Source of the DNA: Motilimonas pumila
GTDB taxonomy: Bacteria > Pseudomonadota > Gammaproteobacteria > Enterobacterales > CBDFNC01
Length of the DNA stretch: 59,458 nt
Direction of reading: 5' to 3'
NCBI RefSeq assembly: GCF_003596335.1
Contig: NZ_QZCH01000026.1
Location: 1 to 59,458, forward strand
Below the pieces are notes generated by a model. The model did no database searches. It was not told where the DNA came from and saw only the letters and a program-made list of their open reading frames with translations. The position numbers and the translations under genes were made by a program. This document shows, one piece after another, positions 9,563 to 18,326 of the stretch (positions are counted from its first letter, which is position 1; each line of letters opens with the position of its first letter).

Positions 9563-10803
9563 TCCATTGCTGTTTACTGCTGTTTACTGTTGCGTGGCCG
9601 AGCGCGTCTTGGGCCGATATAAAATTTTACGAGCGAAATGATATTCGCTTGCTTGATAATCGCTTTCGTATCGACGGCGCAATAGAAGAAGTCACTTTTG
9701 TGATTAAAAGACTGCCTCGTTCACCTGCTGTGGTATTGGTGAGGCCGGATGGCAGTAAGCTATACGTTAATCGACATGATGACAGTGTACAGTGGCTTGA
9801 GGGGGATACATTTGACATCATCACGATGAAGAACCCTATGCCTGGGCCTTGGCAAGCTGTAGGGAGAATTGACCCTGAAAATGCTATTCGTGTCGTGAGT
9901 CCGTTGCAGTTAGAAATGCGTGCGTTTCCATTGCGATTATACAGCCGTGAAAAAATCAAAATGGTAACGGCCCTAATTAATAGAGAAGGAAAGGCGATTA
10001 ATGATGATTATTTCGAAGACCTCTCTATTACCCTCACACTGTCAACACTCAATCGAAAAGAAGACGATAACTTTGCTTACAACGAAACGTTTACTCAAGT
10101 TTTTAAAGATGACGGTAAAGGGCATGATGAGCATAAAGCTGATGGTTTATTAACGGCGTACCCGCATATTGATGTGCCGGCTGGCAAGTACCGTGTTGAA
10201 GTGACCACTAAGAACGAGGTGTTTGCTCGTGCGTTTAGGCAAGAGATACTGGTTTATCCCAACCCTGTTAAGTTAACCATTTTGGATGAAAACCAAGACG
10301 AAGGCGTGGTCTTCCAATTCAACATTGACAGCGAAGAGGTTATTCCTGAGTCGGTGATTGTTGACGGTTTATACGAAGGCGTATTAGAAGATTCGATCCA
10401 GTATTCAGGACAAGGCCAAGCAGGGCAAAACAAGTTTGACATTGTTATTCCTCAACCTTCCTCCGCAGGTAAATACAGTGTGGAAGGGCAAATATTTGCT
10501 ACCACAATCAATGGCAGAGAAATAGTGCTTGAACTCGAGGAGCAGAGCTTTCGCGTTGTGCCTCCCGAGCCGAGTATGGCACCAACACCGGATTCCCAGC
10601 CTGAGCTTGAACCGGAAGAGCCTGAAAGTAATTTAGCTCTTTACCTTGGGATAGCAGGTGGCTTGTTTATTCTCATCGCAGTGGTGCTTGGCGGGTTGAT
10701 TTGGTGGAAAAAACGCAGCGTTCAACGTGTATTACAGCAACAAGAGGTTGAAGGCGAGGCAACAGAAGTGTCGACACCTGAAGAAGAGCTTAAAATAGAC
10801 TAA
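9544..10803 (+). CDS. TIGR03503-like membrane-anchored periplasmic protein
   Basis: Resembles the TIGR03503 conserved hypothetical family of Shewanella and relatives; function unknown. A signal peptide (cleavage near SASWA-DIKF) leads a long beta-rich periplasmic part with von Willebrand/Ig-like strands. An acidic Pro/Glu linker (about residues 345-362), one transmembrane helix (about 365-388) and a short acidic cytoplasmic tail follow. The ATG at 9544 is preferred over the GTG at 9538, because AAGGGGG lies nine bases before it. It overlaps dnaQ by 19 bases. Confidence 0.72.
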   Translation: MARNSLIHCCLLLFTVAWPSASWADIKFYERNDIRLLDNRFRIDGAIEEVTFVIKRLPRSPAVVLVRPDGSKLYVNRHDDSVQWLEGDTFDIITMKNPMPGPWQAVGRIDPENAIRVVSPLQLEMRAFPLRLYSREKIKMVTALINREGKAINDDYFEDLSITLTLSTLNRKEDDNFAYNETFTQVFKDDGKGHDEHKADGLLTAYPHIDVPAGKYRVEVTTKNEVFARAFRQEILVYPNPVKLTILDENQDEGVVFQFNIDSEEVIPESVIVDGLYEGVLEDSIQYSGQGQAGQNKFDIVIPQPSSAGKYSVEGQIFATTINGREIVLELEEQSFRVVPPEPSMAPTPDSQPELEPEEPESNLALYLGIAGGLFILIAVVLGGLIWWKKRSVQRVLQQQEVEGEATEVSTPEEELKID

Positions 10804-10901
10804 ATAAACGCCACTAAAGTGACCTGCGTTCAATAAATCAACAGATATTGGTCGATATGAAATCAAAGTGTCACTTTTGCGTTTTTTTTCGCATTTCTTT
10901 G

Positions 10902-10930
10902 TTGACTCGTATTAGGCATATACGTATTAT
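10902..10930 (+). promoter_or_regulatory. Sigma-70 promoter of the tRNA-Asp array
   Basis: TTGACT (10902-10907) and TATTAT (10925-10930) are separated by 17 bases. The discriminator after the -10 box, CTGCGCCGCA, is GC-rich, as in stable-RNA promoters under ppGpp control. Transcription would start near 10937, about 35 bases before the first tRNA. Confidence 0.7.
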
Positions 10931-10972
10931 CTGCGCCGCACACAACAGAGCGGTAACGCAAAGTTGAAACGC

Positions 10973-11049
10973 GGAGTGGTAGTTCAGTTGGTTAGAATAC
11001 CGGCCTGTCACGCCGGGGGTCGCGGGTTCGAGTCCCGTCCACTCCGCCA
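10973..11049 (+). tRNA. tRNA-Asp (GTC), copy 1
   Basis: A 77-base tRNA with GTC anticodon in the CTGTCAC loop, TTCGAGT T-loop, encoded CCA end and acceptor stem GGAGTGG/CCACTCC (the T:A version of pair 5-68). First of eight tandem copies. Confidence 0.96.
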
Positions 11050-11101
11050 ACTTTTGTGTGCTGAGGTTAATTCTCATTAAACAATTAATATGCAATTTTG
11101 C

Positions 11102-11178
11102 GGAGTGGTAGTTCAGTTGGTTAGAATACCGGCCTGTCACGCCGGGGGTCGCGGGTTCGAGTCCCGTCCACTCCGCCA
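11102..11178 (+). tRNA. tRNA-Asp (GTC), copy 2
   Basis: Identical in sequence to copy 1 (T:A acceptor version). It is separated from copy 1 by a 52-base unique spacer. Confidence 0.96.
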
Positions 11179-11203
11179 ATATTTCTGATTATGCTTTGAT
11201 TGT

Positions 11204-11280
11204 GGAGCGGTAGTTCAGTTGGTTAGAATACCGGCCTGTCACGCCGGGGGTCGCGGGTTCGAGTCCCGTCCGCTCCGCCA
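11204..11280 (+). tRNA. tRNA-Asp (GTC), copy 3
   Basis: Same body as copies 1-2, but the acceptor stem is GGAGCGG/CCGCTCC: pair 5-68 is C:G, a compensated double change. The following spacer begins the 112-base tandem repeat. Confidence 0.96.
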
Positions 11281-11315
11281 ATTAAGCATGACAATTTTCT
11301 AGTTATAGATACGCT

Positions 11316-11392
11316 GGAGCGGTAGTTCAGTTGGTTAGAATACCGGCCTGTCACGCCGGGGGTCGCGGGTTCGAGTCCCGTCCGCTCCGCCA
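11316..11392 (+). tRNA. tRNA-Asp (GTC), copy 4
   Basis: C:G acceptor version, identical to copy 3. It sits in the first of four identical 112-base units (35-base spacer plus tRNA). Confidence 0.96.
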
Positions 11393-11427
11393 ATTAAGCA
11401 TGACAATTTTCTAGTTATAGATACGCT

Positions 11428-11504
11428 GGAGCGGTAGTTCAGTTGGTTAGAATACCGGCCTGTCACGCCGGGGGTCGCGGGTTCGAGTCCCGTCCGCTCC
11501 GCCA
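11428..11504 (+). tRNA. tRNA-Asp (GTC), copy 5
   Basis: C:G acceptor version, exact duplicate of copy 4, offset by 112 bases. Confidence 0.96.
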
Positions 11505-11539
11505 ATTAAGCATGACAATTTTCTAGTTATAGATACGCT

Positions 11540-11616
11540 GGAGCGGTAGTTCAGTTGGTTAGAATACCGGCCTGTCACGCCGGGGGTCGCGGGTTCGAGT
11601 CCCGTCCGCTCCGCCA
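11540..11616 (+). tRNA. tRNA-Asp (GTC), copy 6
   Basis: C:G acceptor version, exact duplicate of copies 4-5, offset by a further 112 bases. Confidence 0.96.
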
Positions 11617-11651
11617 ATTAAGCATGACAATTTTCTAGTTATAGATACGCT

Positions 11652-11728
11652 GGAGCGGTAGTTCAGTTGGTTAGAATACCGGCCTGTCACGCCGGGGGTC
11701 GCGGGTTCGAGTCCCGTCCGCTCCGCCA
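11652..11728 (+). tRNA. tRNA-Asp (GTC), copy 7
   Basis: C:G acceptor version, last of the 112-base repeat series. The spacer after it is unique. Confidence 0.96.
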
Positions 11729-11755
11729 CTATCTAATAATTAGACCCCATACTGC

Positions 11756-11832
11756 GGAGTGGTAGTTCAGTTGGTTAGAATACCGGCCTGTCACGCCGGG
11801 GGTCGCGGGTTCGAGTCCCGTCCACTCCGCCA
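11756..11832 (+). tRNA. tRNA-Asp (GTC), copy 8
   Basis: Returns to the T:A acceptor version (GGAGTGG/CCACTCC) of copies 1-2. No clear intrinsic terminator is visible in the 90 bases that follow. Confidence 0.96.
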
Positions 11833-11920
11833 GTTCTTAGTTTTACTTTAGCACTCCCGTAACAGTCCCTAGACCTACTCACTGATACACCCCAAGACAT
11901 CGATTTGCTTGTGTCATCTC

Positions 11921-13432
11921 TTATTTGTACTTTTCTCTGATGAGTAGAAAGTCGGTTAAGTTTTGTTTCAACAATTCTACTAGACTGGGATCAAAATGGC
12001 GTCCAGATTCTTGCTCTATTAACTCCATGACCTGCTCAATCTTCCACGCTTCTTTGTAGCAGCGCTTGGTACTGAGAGCATCAAACACATCTGCTAACGC
12101 TGTAATGCGCCCAGCTAAAGGAATCGTTTCACCCGCTAGGCCATCAGGGTAGCCCGTACCATCCCACTTTTCATGGTGGTACTTAGAAATAAGAGCGCCT
12201 ACTTGCAACAAGGGAATATCAGAGTCTACGAGCATATCGTGGCCAACTTGGGCGTGTTGCTGCATGGTTCGCCATTCCCCTTGGTCGAGTTTACCCGGCT
12301 TGTTTAAAATCGCATCCGGTATGGCAACCTTACCTATGTCGTGCAAAGCCGACGCTTGTTTCAGGTTTTCGATACTCTCAAGATCTAACCCCGACAGCCT
12401 TGCTAACAGCGCCGTATAATGTGCCACGCGTTTGACATGGGAGCCGGACTCTTTTGAGCGAGTTTCGACCACTTCCCCGAGTCGATACATAATTTCTCTA
12501 TGATTATCGGCAATGACTTCATTTAAACGAATGTTTTCTAACGCTACGTTGATATTTTCAGTAAACAAATTGAGTAAGTGGATATCAATATCCGATAGCA
12601 CTTGGGTGCCTTTGACATGGAACAAAACATTGTGACGGCTGTTTTTTGCAAAAATGACAACTTCACCGTCAAGGTATTGGTTTGACTGAGCAGTAATCGC
12701 TTGGTTAAGGGCCAATTGGGACTGCGCTGTTAATTCCGAGATCGCTAGGGTTTTAGATTTATGGCGGGCTTTGGCAAAAGTGGTAAGCAAGGGAGTCGGA
12801 TCATCTGCTAAATAATTTAACTGGTAAATAGCGATATCACCCAGCTCTAAGATAGCTGCTAACTGCTCAGAGGTTCCTTCAATGAAGCTGTCTAACGCAC
12901 CTTGCTCAAATATGCCTTTGGACGCCTGAATAACTTTTTCTAGTCCTAATTTATTGCGCTCTAAGTTACAAATATCGCGGTACGATCGCAGGCTAGAGCG
13001 AAGCAGGGTGCGTAATTTCTGAGACGTTAACTCGGTTTTAGATTTGTAATCATTAATGTCGTACTGCTCAACTACGTCATCTTCAGGGGCATGACCGGGC
13101 TGACCTGTGCGTAGCACGATACGAATGCACTTGTTGTTGAGCTGCTGGCGAATATACTTCACCATAGCCAAGCCGGCATCATCGGTTTCCATCACCACGT
13201 CTAACAAAACCAGCGCAATATTAGGCTCTTTTAGCAACATTTCCCTTGCTTGCTCGCCGGAGTAAGCATGCAAAAACTCTAAAGATTTGTTATCAAACTG
13301 AAACTGCTTCAAGGTGAGCTCGGTGATACGATGCACTTCTTCTTCATCATCAACTATCATGATGCGCCAGCCGGGCAGTTGTTCAACGAGCTGAAGAACA
13401 TCGTCATTAATGATCAAAATATCATCGTCCAT
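11921..13432 (-). CDS. Response regulator with HD-GYP output domain (c-di-GMP phosphodiesterase family)
   Basis: A cytoplasmic signalling protein that probably hydrolyses cyclic-di-GMP. The receiver domain (about residues 25-150) has the acidic pair in IVDDEEE and the phospho-acceptor Asp in VLLDVVME. A DUF3369-type sensory segment (about 160-310) comes next. The HD-GYP domain (about 315-500) carries HDIGK near 360 and the GTGYPDG motif near 425, both intact. The ATG at 13432 (MDDDILII) has GGAG eight bases upstream and is preferred to the one at 13453. No histidine kinase is adjacent, so the partner is unknown. Confidence 0.88.
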   Translation of the reverse strand: MDDDILIINDDVLQLVEQLPGWRIMIVDDEEEVHRITELTLKQFQFDNKSLEFLHAYSGEQAREMLLKEPNIALVLLDVVMETDDAGLAMVKYIRQQLNNKCIRIVLRTGQPGHAPEDDVVEQYDINDYKSKTELTSQKLRTLLRSSLRSYRDICNLERNKLGLEKVIQASKGIFEQGALDSFIEGTSEQLAAILELGDIAIYQLNYLADDPTPLLTTFAKARHKSKTLAISELTAQSQLALNQAITAQSNQYLDGEVVIFAKNSRHNVLFHVKGTQVLSDIDIHLLNLFTENINVALENIRLNEVIADNHREIMYRLGEVVETRSKESGSHVKRVAHYTALLARLSGLDLESIENLKQASALHDIGKVAIPDAILNKPGKLDQGEWRTMQQHAQVGHDMLVDSDIPLLQVGALISKYHHEKWDGTGYPDGLAGETIPLAGRITALADVFDALSTKRCYKEAWKIEQVMELIEQESGRHFDPSLVELLKQNLTDFLLIREKYK

Positions 13433-13720
13433 AATGCTCACTCCAATTAGCACATTACTTAATGATTAGTCGGTTTTAGCCGCTTTTCAACTTACATTGT
13501 CCGCAGGCTTAATGAAATGACTGTAATTGATTAAAATTTGCGCTTTATTGAGTTGGCTTACTATTGAAATAATAAAAGCCATATTTAAACAAGAAAATGT
13601 CATGTTAACGGGGTAAGATAGCCGGCGAAGCTTGATAGGTAATATGCCTTTTGTATAACGTGTTGATTTCAATGGTTGTATATCACTGCCATTGCGATTT
13701 TTTAATTAGGATGATTTTAC

Positions 13721-14146
13721 ATGGTTGTAGAAAGAACTTTTTCCATCGTTAAACCGGATGCCGTGCGTCGTGATCTGATCGGCACCATTTATCAACGTTT
13801 TGAAGCGGCCGGTTTAAAAGTCGTTGCGGCTAAGATGCTGCATTTAGACCAAGCAAAAGCAGAAGGCTTTTACGCTGAGCATGAAGGCCGCGAGTTTTAT
13901 GAACCGCTAGTGAAGTTTATGACTTCTGGCCCTATCATGGTGCAAGTCCTTGAAGGTGAAAACGCCATTGCGAAAAACCGTGAAATCATGGGTAAAACCA
14001 ATTTTGAAGAAGCCGCGCCTGGCACTATTCGTGCGGATTTCGCTTCTTCAGTGCGTGAAAACTGCGTTCATGGTTCAGACAGCCCTGAGTCAGCGAGTCG
14101 TGAAATCAATTATTTCTTCACTCCTGACGAAGTGTGTGCACGATAA
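13721..14146 (+). CDS. ndk: Nucleoside diphosphate kinase
   Basis: Transfers the gamma-phosphate of ATP to other (d)NDPs through a phospho-histidine. The active His is residue 117 in [12 protein letters not shown]. The family opening ([17 protein letters not shown]) and length of 141 residues are standard. AGGA lies nine bases before the ATG. It leads the block running to hisS and has its own terminator. Confidence 0.97.
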   Translation: MVVERTFSIVKPDAVRRDLIGTIYQRFEAAGLKVVAAKMLHLDQAKAEGFYAEHEGREFYEPLVKFMTSGPIMVQVLEGENAIAKNREIMGKTNFEEAAPGTIRADFASSVRENCVHGSDSPESASREINYFFTPDEVCAR

Positions 14147-14153
14147 TCCCTTT

Positions 14154-14176
14154 AAAGCGCTAGCAATAGCGCTTTT
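14154..14176 (+). terminator. ndk terminator
   Basis: AAAGCGCTA / TAGCGCTTT hairpin with a four-base loop and a short T-run, placed eight bases after the ndk stop. Confidence 0.75.
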
Positions 14177-14249
14177 CCTCTCTGGCTAATCCCCGCTAAA
14201 CTTTGTATAATTCGCCACCGTTTTTTTGCTGTTTACCAAGCGAGCTGTT

Positions 14250-15371
14250 ATGAGTGATCAAAAAACCAATTTACTTGATTTAAACCGTGAAGGGTTACGT
14301 CAATTTTTTGCCGATATCGGTGAAAAGCCATTTCGCGCTGATCAAGTGATGAAGTGGATTTATCACTATTGTTGTGATGACTTTGATGAGATGACCAATC
14401 TCAATAAAAAAATGCGCGAAAAATTAAAGCAAATTGCTGAAATTAAAGCGCCTGAAGTATCCGTTGAGCAACGCAGTAATGACGGCACGATTAAATGGGC
14501 GATGCGTGTGGGTAACCAAGACGTGGAAACTGTTTACATACCAGACGGTGATCGTGCCACTTTATGCGTTTCTTCTCAAGTAGGGTGCGCGTTAGAGTGT
14601 AAGTTTTGTTCAACGGCACAACAAGGCTTTAACCGTAATTTGACGGTTTCTGAGATTATTGGTCAAGTATGGCGTGCGGCGCAGATTATTGGTCCCGTCA
14701 AAGATAATGGCGTGCGTCCGATTACCAATGTGGTAATGATGGGCATGGGTGAACCGTTATTGAACATGAAAAACTTAGTGCCTGCATTAGAGCTAATGCT
14801 CGATGATTTAGGTTTTGCGCTTTCTAAACGCCGGGTCACCGTTTCGACTTCTGGCGTGGTGCCTGCGTTAGACGTGTTAGGCGATAAAGTGGATGTGGCG
14901 CTGGCTATTTCACTTCATGCACCCAATGATCAACTGCGTTCGGAAATGATGCCAATCAATGATAAATACGATATCCATGATTTTCTACAAGGGGTAAAGC
15001 GTTATATCGCTAAGTCAAAAGCGAATCGCGGAAAAGTAACAGTAGAGTATGTGTTGCTTGACCATTATAACGACAGCATGGAACAAGCCCATGAGTTGGC
15101 CCACTTATTAAAAGATACGCCGAGTAAAATAAACTTGATCCCGTTTAACCCTTTTCCTAATTCAGACTACGCGAAACCAAGTAATAGCCGGGTAGATCGT
15201 TTTAATAAGGTGTTACAAGAATACGGTTACACGGTGACGGTGAGGAAAACTCGCGGTGATGACATCGATGCTGCATGTGGTCAATTAGTCGGTGATGTTA
15301 TTGACCGAACAAAAAGAACCGCTAAAAAACGGATGCAAGGCGAAGCAATTTCGGTCACAATGACTAAATAA
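14250..15371 (+). CDS. rlmN: Dual-specificity 23S rRNA/tRNA adenine-C2 methyltransferase RlmN
   Basis: Radical-SAM enzyme methylating C2 of A2503 in 23S rRNA and A37 in some tRNAs. The iron-sulfur motif CALECKFC is near residues 116-123, the [11 protein letters not shown] segment follows, and the C-terminal catalytic Cys lies in DIDAACGQL. The frame opens earlier with a TTG, but the ATG at 14250 (MSDQKTN) fits the family and gives 373 residues. It sits between ndk and pilW as in Shewanella and E. coli relatives. Confidence 0.94.
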   Translation: MSDQKTNLLDLNREGLRQFFADIGEKPFRADQVMKWIYHYCCDDFDEMTNLNKKMREKLKQIAEIKAPEVSVEQRSNDGTIKWAMRVGNQDVETVYIPDGDRATLCVSSQVGCALECKFCSTAQQGFNRNLTVSEIIGQVWRAAQIIGPVKDNGVRPITNVVMMGMGEPLLNMKNLVPALELMLDDLGFALSKRRVTVSTSGVVPALDVLGDKVDVALAISLHAPNDQLRSEMMPINDKYDIHDFLQGVKRYIAKSKANRGKVTVEYVLLDHYNDSMEQAHELAHLLKDTPSKINLIPFNPFPNSDYAKPSNSRVDRFNKVLQEYGYTVTVRKTRGDDIDAACGQLVGDVIDRTKRTAKKRMQGEAISVTMTK

Positions 15372-15390
15372 CCTAATTAGATGTTGAATA

Positions 15391-16155
15391 ATGAAAAAAT
15401 TCTTATTAGTTGCTAGTGCTGTGTTGAGCTTAAGCGCTTGTGTCAGTGAGACAACCATTGATGGTAAACGAGTAGAAGCTTCACCGAATCTTGAGTCTGC
15501 AGCTAAAACTCGTATGTCGTTAGGCATTGAGTATTTGAAACAAGGCAATACTCAACAGGCTAAATTTAATCTTGAAAAAGCACTTGAATACGATCCAAGA
15601 AATCCTGAAATTCACCGTACTTTAGCTTACTACTATGAAGTAGTTAATGAGCCTCTCCAGGCAGAAGATGCCTATAAAAAAGCGCTGTCATACGATCGAA
15701 GTAACGCAGACACGATGAATAACTACGGTACCTTCTTATGTCGCCAAGAAAAGTTTGAAGAAGCTGAAAAACAATTTAAGAATGCGGTAAAGCAAAAATC
15801 CTACATACGCGTTGATGACACATACGAAAATGCCGGTTTATGTGCCCGTAAGGCAGGAGAACTAGAAAAAGCGAAAGAGTACTTTAATAGTGCTTTGTCT
15901 CACAATCCTCAAAAGCCGCTCTCTTTGGTTGAAATGGCTGCTATTGCTGTAGAACAGCAAGACTATGATGGTGCACGAGCTTACTTATTGAAGTATCAAC
16001 AGCTATCTTCAGATACAGCTCACAGTTTATGGACATGGATCAGCCTTGAGTCGGCACAAAACCGAGAAACTGCGGTCAAATCGTTTGGCAGACGTTTAGT
16101 CAAAAAATTTCCTAATTCTAAAGAATCGCAAAAATACTTAAATAATGAATACTGA
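15391..16155 (+). CDS. pilW: Type IV pilus biogenesis/stability lipoprotein PilW (PilF)
   Basis: Outer-membrane lipoprotein that helps the PilQ secretin assemble in type IV pilus systems. A lipobox signal (LSLSAC, Cys about 17) is followed by tandem TPR helices: repeats start near residues 43, 77, 111 and 147, with the usual small/aromatic spacing. Length 254 is typical. It overlaps rodZ by 11 bases, so translation is probably coupled. No other pilus gene lies in the window, which is normal for this conserved locus. Confidence 0.9.
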   Translation: MKKFLLVASAVLSLSACVSETTIDGKRVEASPNLESAAKTRMSLGIEYLKQGNTQQAKFNLEKALEYDPRNPEIHRTLAYYYEVVNEPLQAEDAYKKALSYDRSNADTMNNYGTFLCRQEKFEEAEKQFKNAVKQKSYIRVDDTYENAGLCARKAGELEKAKEYFNSALSHNPQKPLSLVEMAAIAVEQQDYDGARAYLLKYQQLSSDTAHSLWTWISLESAQNRETAVKSFGRRLVKKFPNSKESQKYLNNEY

Positions 16156-17110
16156 TCACAACGATATTGAACACTCAGAGCCGATCTCAGTTGCAGGTCC
16201 AGGACAACTGCTAAAAGAGGCTCGTGAAGCACTAAACCTTAGCCAAGAAGACATTGCTTCAAGGTTGAACTTACGTGCCCATAACATTCATGATATTGAA
16301 ACGGATGACTACGACCCTAAAGTGCCCACTGCTTTCATCAAAGGGTACTTAAAAGCTTACGCTCGTATTGTTGGGGTATCGGAGTTTGATGTACTTGATG
16401 CTTTTAAAGCACTTGGCTTAGGTGAAGCGAAATATGCCAACATGCAGAGCTTTTCTCAGCGCACGCAACAAGAAGCTCAAAATACTCGATTAACTTGGGT
16501 AAGCTATGCCGTTGGCATCAGTATTGTAGCCGCACTGGTATGGTGGTGGCTGCAAAAGCCCACCACAGAGCCTGCCACGTCAGAACAACTGGTCAGCGAA
16601 GAGTTATTAATCACCCCTGCGGTTGCGGCCCCAATCGAAGAAGTGTTTGAGCCAGTCTCGCAAGTGATGGAAGAAACAGACGCACAGTTGGAAAATGTTG
16701 CCCCGCAAGGTCAAGATATTGAATCGTCTGTTGCTGAGGAAACCCAAGTGACAGAGGAAGCAGCACAATCCACTCCTGAGACAGTACAAACAACATCAAA
16801 TGACGAGCCGGAATCTACTGCCTCTACCACAGAAGCGCAAGGGACTGCAGAACCGATTGTCGCCAGTAATGAGTTAAGCGCCGAGTTAAGTTTTAGTAAT
16901 GATTGCTGGATAAAAGTCACCGATGCAGAGGGCAAAGAGCTGGCAATTGGTGTGAAAAAAGGCGGTGATAAACTCACCGTTACAGGCACGCATCCGCTTA
17001 AATTTATCATAGGCGCACCACAAGCCATCACCATCAGTTATAACAATACCCAGTTCGATATGAGTCAGTTCCAAGCTGGTAAAATCGCACGTTTTCAATT
17101 GCCAGAATAA
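16145..17110 (+). CDS. rodZ: Cytoskeleton/cell-shape protein RodZ
   Basis: Bitopic protein linking MreB filaments to the wall elongation machinery. An N-terminal HTH_25 (Cro/C1-like) domain (about residues 18-85: [19 protein letters not shown]) precedes one transmembrane helix (about 117-138). A Thr/Glu/Ala-rich periplasmic linker (about 145-240) and a C-terminal DUF4115 beta domain (about 245-320) complete it. The order and length (321) match RodZ. Immediately upstream of ispG, the conserved pairing. Confidence 0.92.
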   Translation: MNTDHNDIEHSEPISVAGPGQLLKEAREALNLSQEDIASRLNLRAHNIHDIETDDYDPKVPTAFIKGYLKAYARIVGVSEFDVLDAFKALGLGEAKYANMQSFSQRTQQEAQNTRLTWVSYAVGISIVAALVWWWLQKPTTEPATSEQLVSEELLITPAVAAPIEEVFEPVSQVMEETDAQLENVAPQGQDIESSVAEETQVTEEAAQSTPETVQTTSNDEPESTASTTEAQGTAEPIVASNELSAELSFSNDCWIKVTDAEGKELAIGVKKGGDKLTVTGTHPLKFIIGAPQAITISYNNTQFDMSQFQAGKIARFQLPE

Positions 17111-17121
17111 GTAGTTTTATT

Positions 17122-18237
17122 ATGCACAACGCAAACCCAATCGTTCGCCGAAAAAGTAAGCAAATTATGGTGGGCAATGTGCCTGTTGGCGGAGACGCGC
17201 CAATTTCAGTGCAATCGATGACCAATACCCGTACGACTGATGTTGCCGCTACCGTTGCGCAAATTAAAGCGCTAGAAGATGTAGGAGCCGATATTGTTCG
17301 TGTATCTGTGCCGACTATGGACGCTGCTGAAGCATTTAAGCAAATCAAGCAGCAAGTCGATGTGCCTTTGGTTGCCGACATCCACTTTGATTATCGCATT
17401 GCTTTAAAAGTGGCGGAGTATGGTGTTGATTGCTTGCGAATTAACCCTGGCAACATTGGCCGTGAAGACCGTGTTCGAGCGGTCGTTGACTGCGCAAAAG
17501 ATAAAAATATCCCGATTCGAATCGGTGTTAATGGCGGGTCGCTAGAAAAAGATATCCAAGAAAAGTTCGGCGAGCCTACGGCAGAAGCGTTACTTGAATC
17601 AGCCATGCGCCACGTAGATATTCTTGACCGTTTAAACTTCGATCAGTTTAAGGTCAGTGTAAAAGCCTCAGATGTTTTTTTAGCAGTTGGCGCTTATCGC
17701 TTGCTCGCTAAAGAAATTGAACAGCCGCTGCATTTAGGCATTACTGAAGCCGGTGGTTTTCGCAGTGGTGCGGTAAAATCTGCAGTGGGGCTTGGCATGT
17801 TACTTTCTGAAGGTATCGGGGATACCTTACGTATTTCGTTAGCAGCAGATCCCGTTGAGGAAATCAAAGTCGGTTTTGATATTCTTAAATCATTGCGCAT
17901 TCGTAGTCGCGGCATTAACTTTATTGCTTGTCCAAGTTGCTCGCGTCAAGAGTTTGATGTGATTAACACGGTAAACGAATTGGAGCAACGCCTTGAAGAT
18001 ATTGCTGTGCCGTTAGATGTGTCCATTATAGGTTGCGTCGTAAACGGCCCAGGTGAAGCGTTAATCTCAGACCTTGGCATAACAGGTGGTAATAACCGTA
18101 GCGGCTTTTATGAGGATGGCGTCAGGCAAAAAGAGCGCTTTGAGAATGACGATTTAGTTGACTCATTGGAAGCTAAAATTCGCGCTCGGGTCGCAACGGT
18201 GGATCCGAAGCAAAAGATAAGTATTAAAAATACCTAG
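17122..18237 (+). CDS. ispG: 4-hydroxy-3-methylbut-2-enyl diphosphate synthase (flavodoxin)
   Basis: Iron-sulfur enzyme of the MEP isoprenoid pathway, converting ME-cPP to HMBPP. A TIM barrel (about residues 1-250) is followed by a ferredoxin-like domain with the cluster cysteines in [10 protein letters not shown] and [10 protein letters not shown]. The length of 371 matches E. coli (372). It starts 12 bases after rodZ, in the same operon, and is closed by a terminator. Confidence 0.96.
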   Translation: MHNANPIVRRKSKQIMVGNVPVGGDAPISVQSMTNTRTTDVAATVAQIKALEDVGADIVRVSVPTMDAAEAFKQIKQQVDVPLVADIHFDYRIALKVAEYGVDCLRINPGNIGREDRVRAVVDCAKDKNIPIRIGVNGGSLEKDIQEKFGEPTAEALLESAMRHVDILDRLNFDQFKVSVKASDVFLAVGAYRLLAKEIEQPLHLGITEAGGFRSGAVKSAVGLGMLLSEGIGDTLRISLAADPVEEIKVGFDILKSLRIRSRGINFIACPSCSRQEFDVINTVNELEQRLEDIAVPLDVSIIGCVVNGPGEALISDLGITGGNNRSGFYEDGVRQKERFENDDLVDSLEAKIRARVATVDPKQKISIKNT

Positions 18238-18249
18238 CAAAATATAAAA

Positions 18250-18271
18250 GAGCCAGGTTTTACCTGGCTTT
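18250..18271 (+). terminator. ispG terminator
   Basis: AGCCAGGT/ACCTGGCT hairpin with a very short loop of T residues, closing the pilW-rodZ-ispG transcript. The T-run after it is short (TTTG), so read-through into hisS is possible. Confidence 0.6.
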
Positions 18272-18287
18272 GAAAAATTCATATAAT
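18258..18287 (+). promoter_or_regulatory. Possible hisS promoter
   Basis: A perfect TATAAT at 18282-18287 lies 40 bases before the hisS start. The best -35 (TTTACC, 18258-18263, 18-base spacer) is poor and lies inside the ispG terminator loop. The -10 box is convincing, the -35 is not. Confidence 0.4.
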
Positions 18288-18326
18288 GCCCGTCAATTGT
18301 GGCACAGACAGAAATCGGAACACCCA

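Larger units (their letters stand above)
11281..11728 (+). repeat. Four exact 112-bp tandem repeats (spacer plus tRNA-Asp)
   Basis: The 35-base spacer beginning ATTAAGCATGACAATTTTCT occurs unchanged at 11281, 11393, 11505 and 11617, each time followed by the same 77-base tRNA. Identity of spacers as well as tRNAs shows recent unequal crossing-over or slippage, not separate tRNA acquisition. Confidence 0.95.

Noticed and set aside
10871..11179. 102-residue minus-strand reading frame (AEWTGLEPATPGVTGRYSNQ) over tRNA copies 1-2
   Set aside because: It is the well-known false protein produced by translating tRNA-Asp backwards; it exists only because the tRNA lacks stops in that frame.
11281..11728. 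Possible CRISPR array from the 112-base repeat
   Set aside because: The repeated unit contains whole tRNA genes with constant spacers; no variable spacers and no cas genes.
13454..13720. 61-residue frame between the HD-GYP gene and ndk
   Set aside because: No ribosome site, skewed composition and AT-rich promoter-like DNA; left as intergenic.
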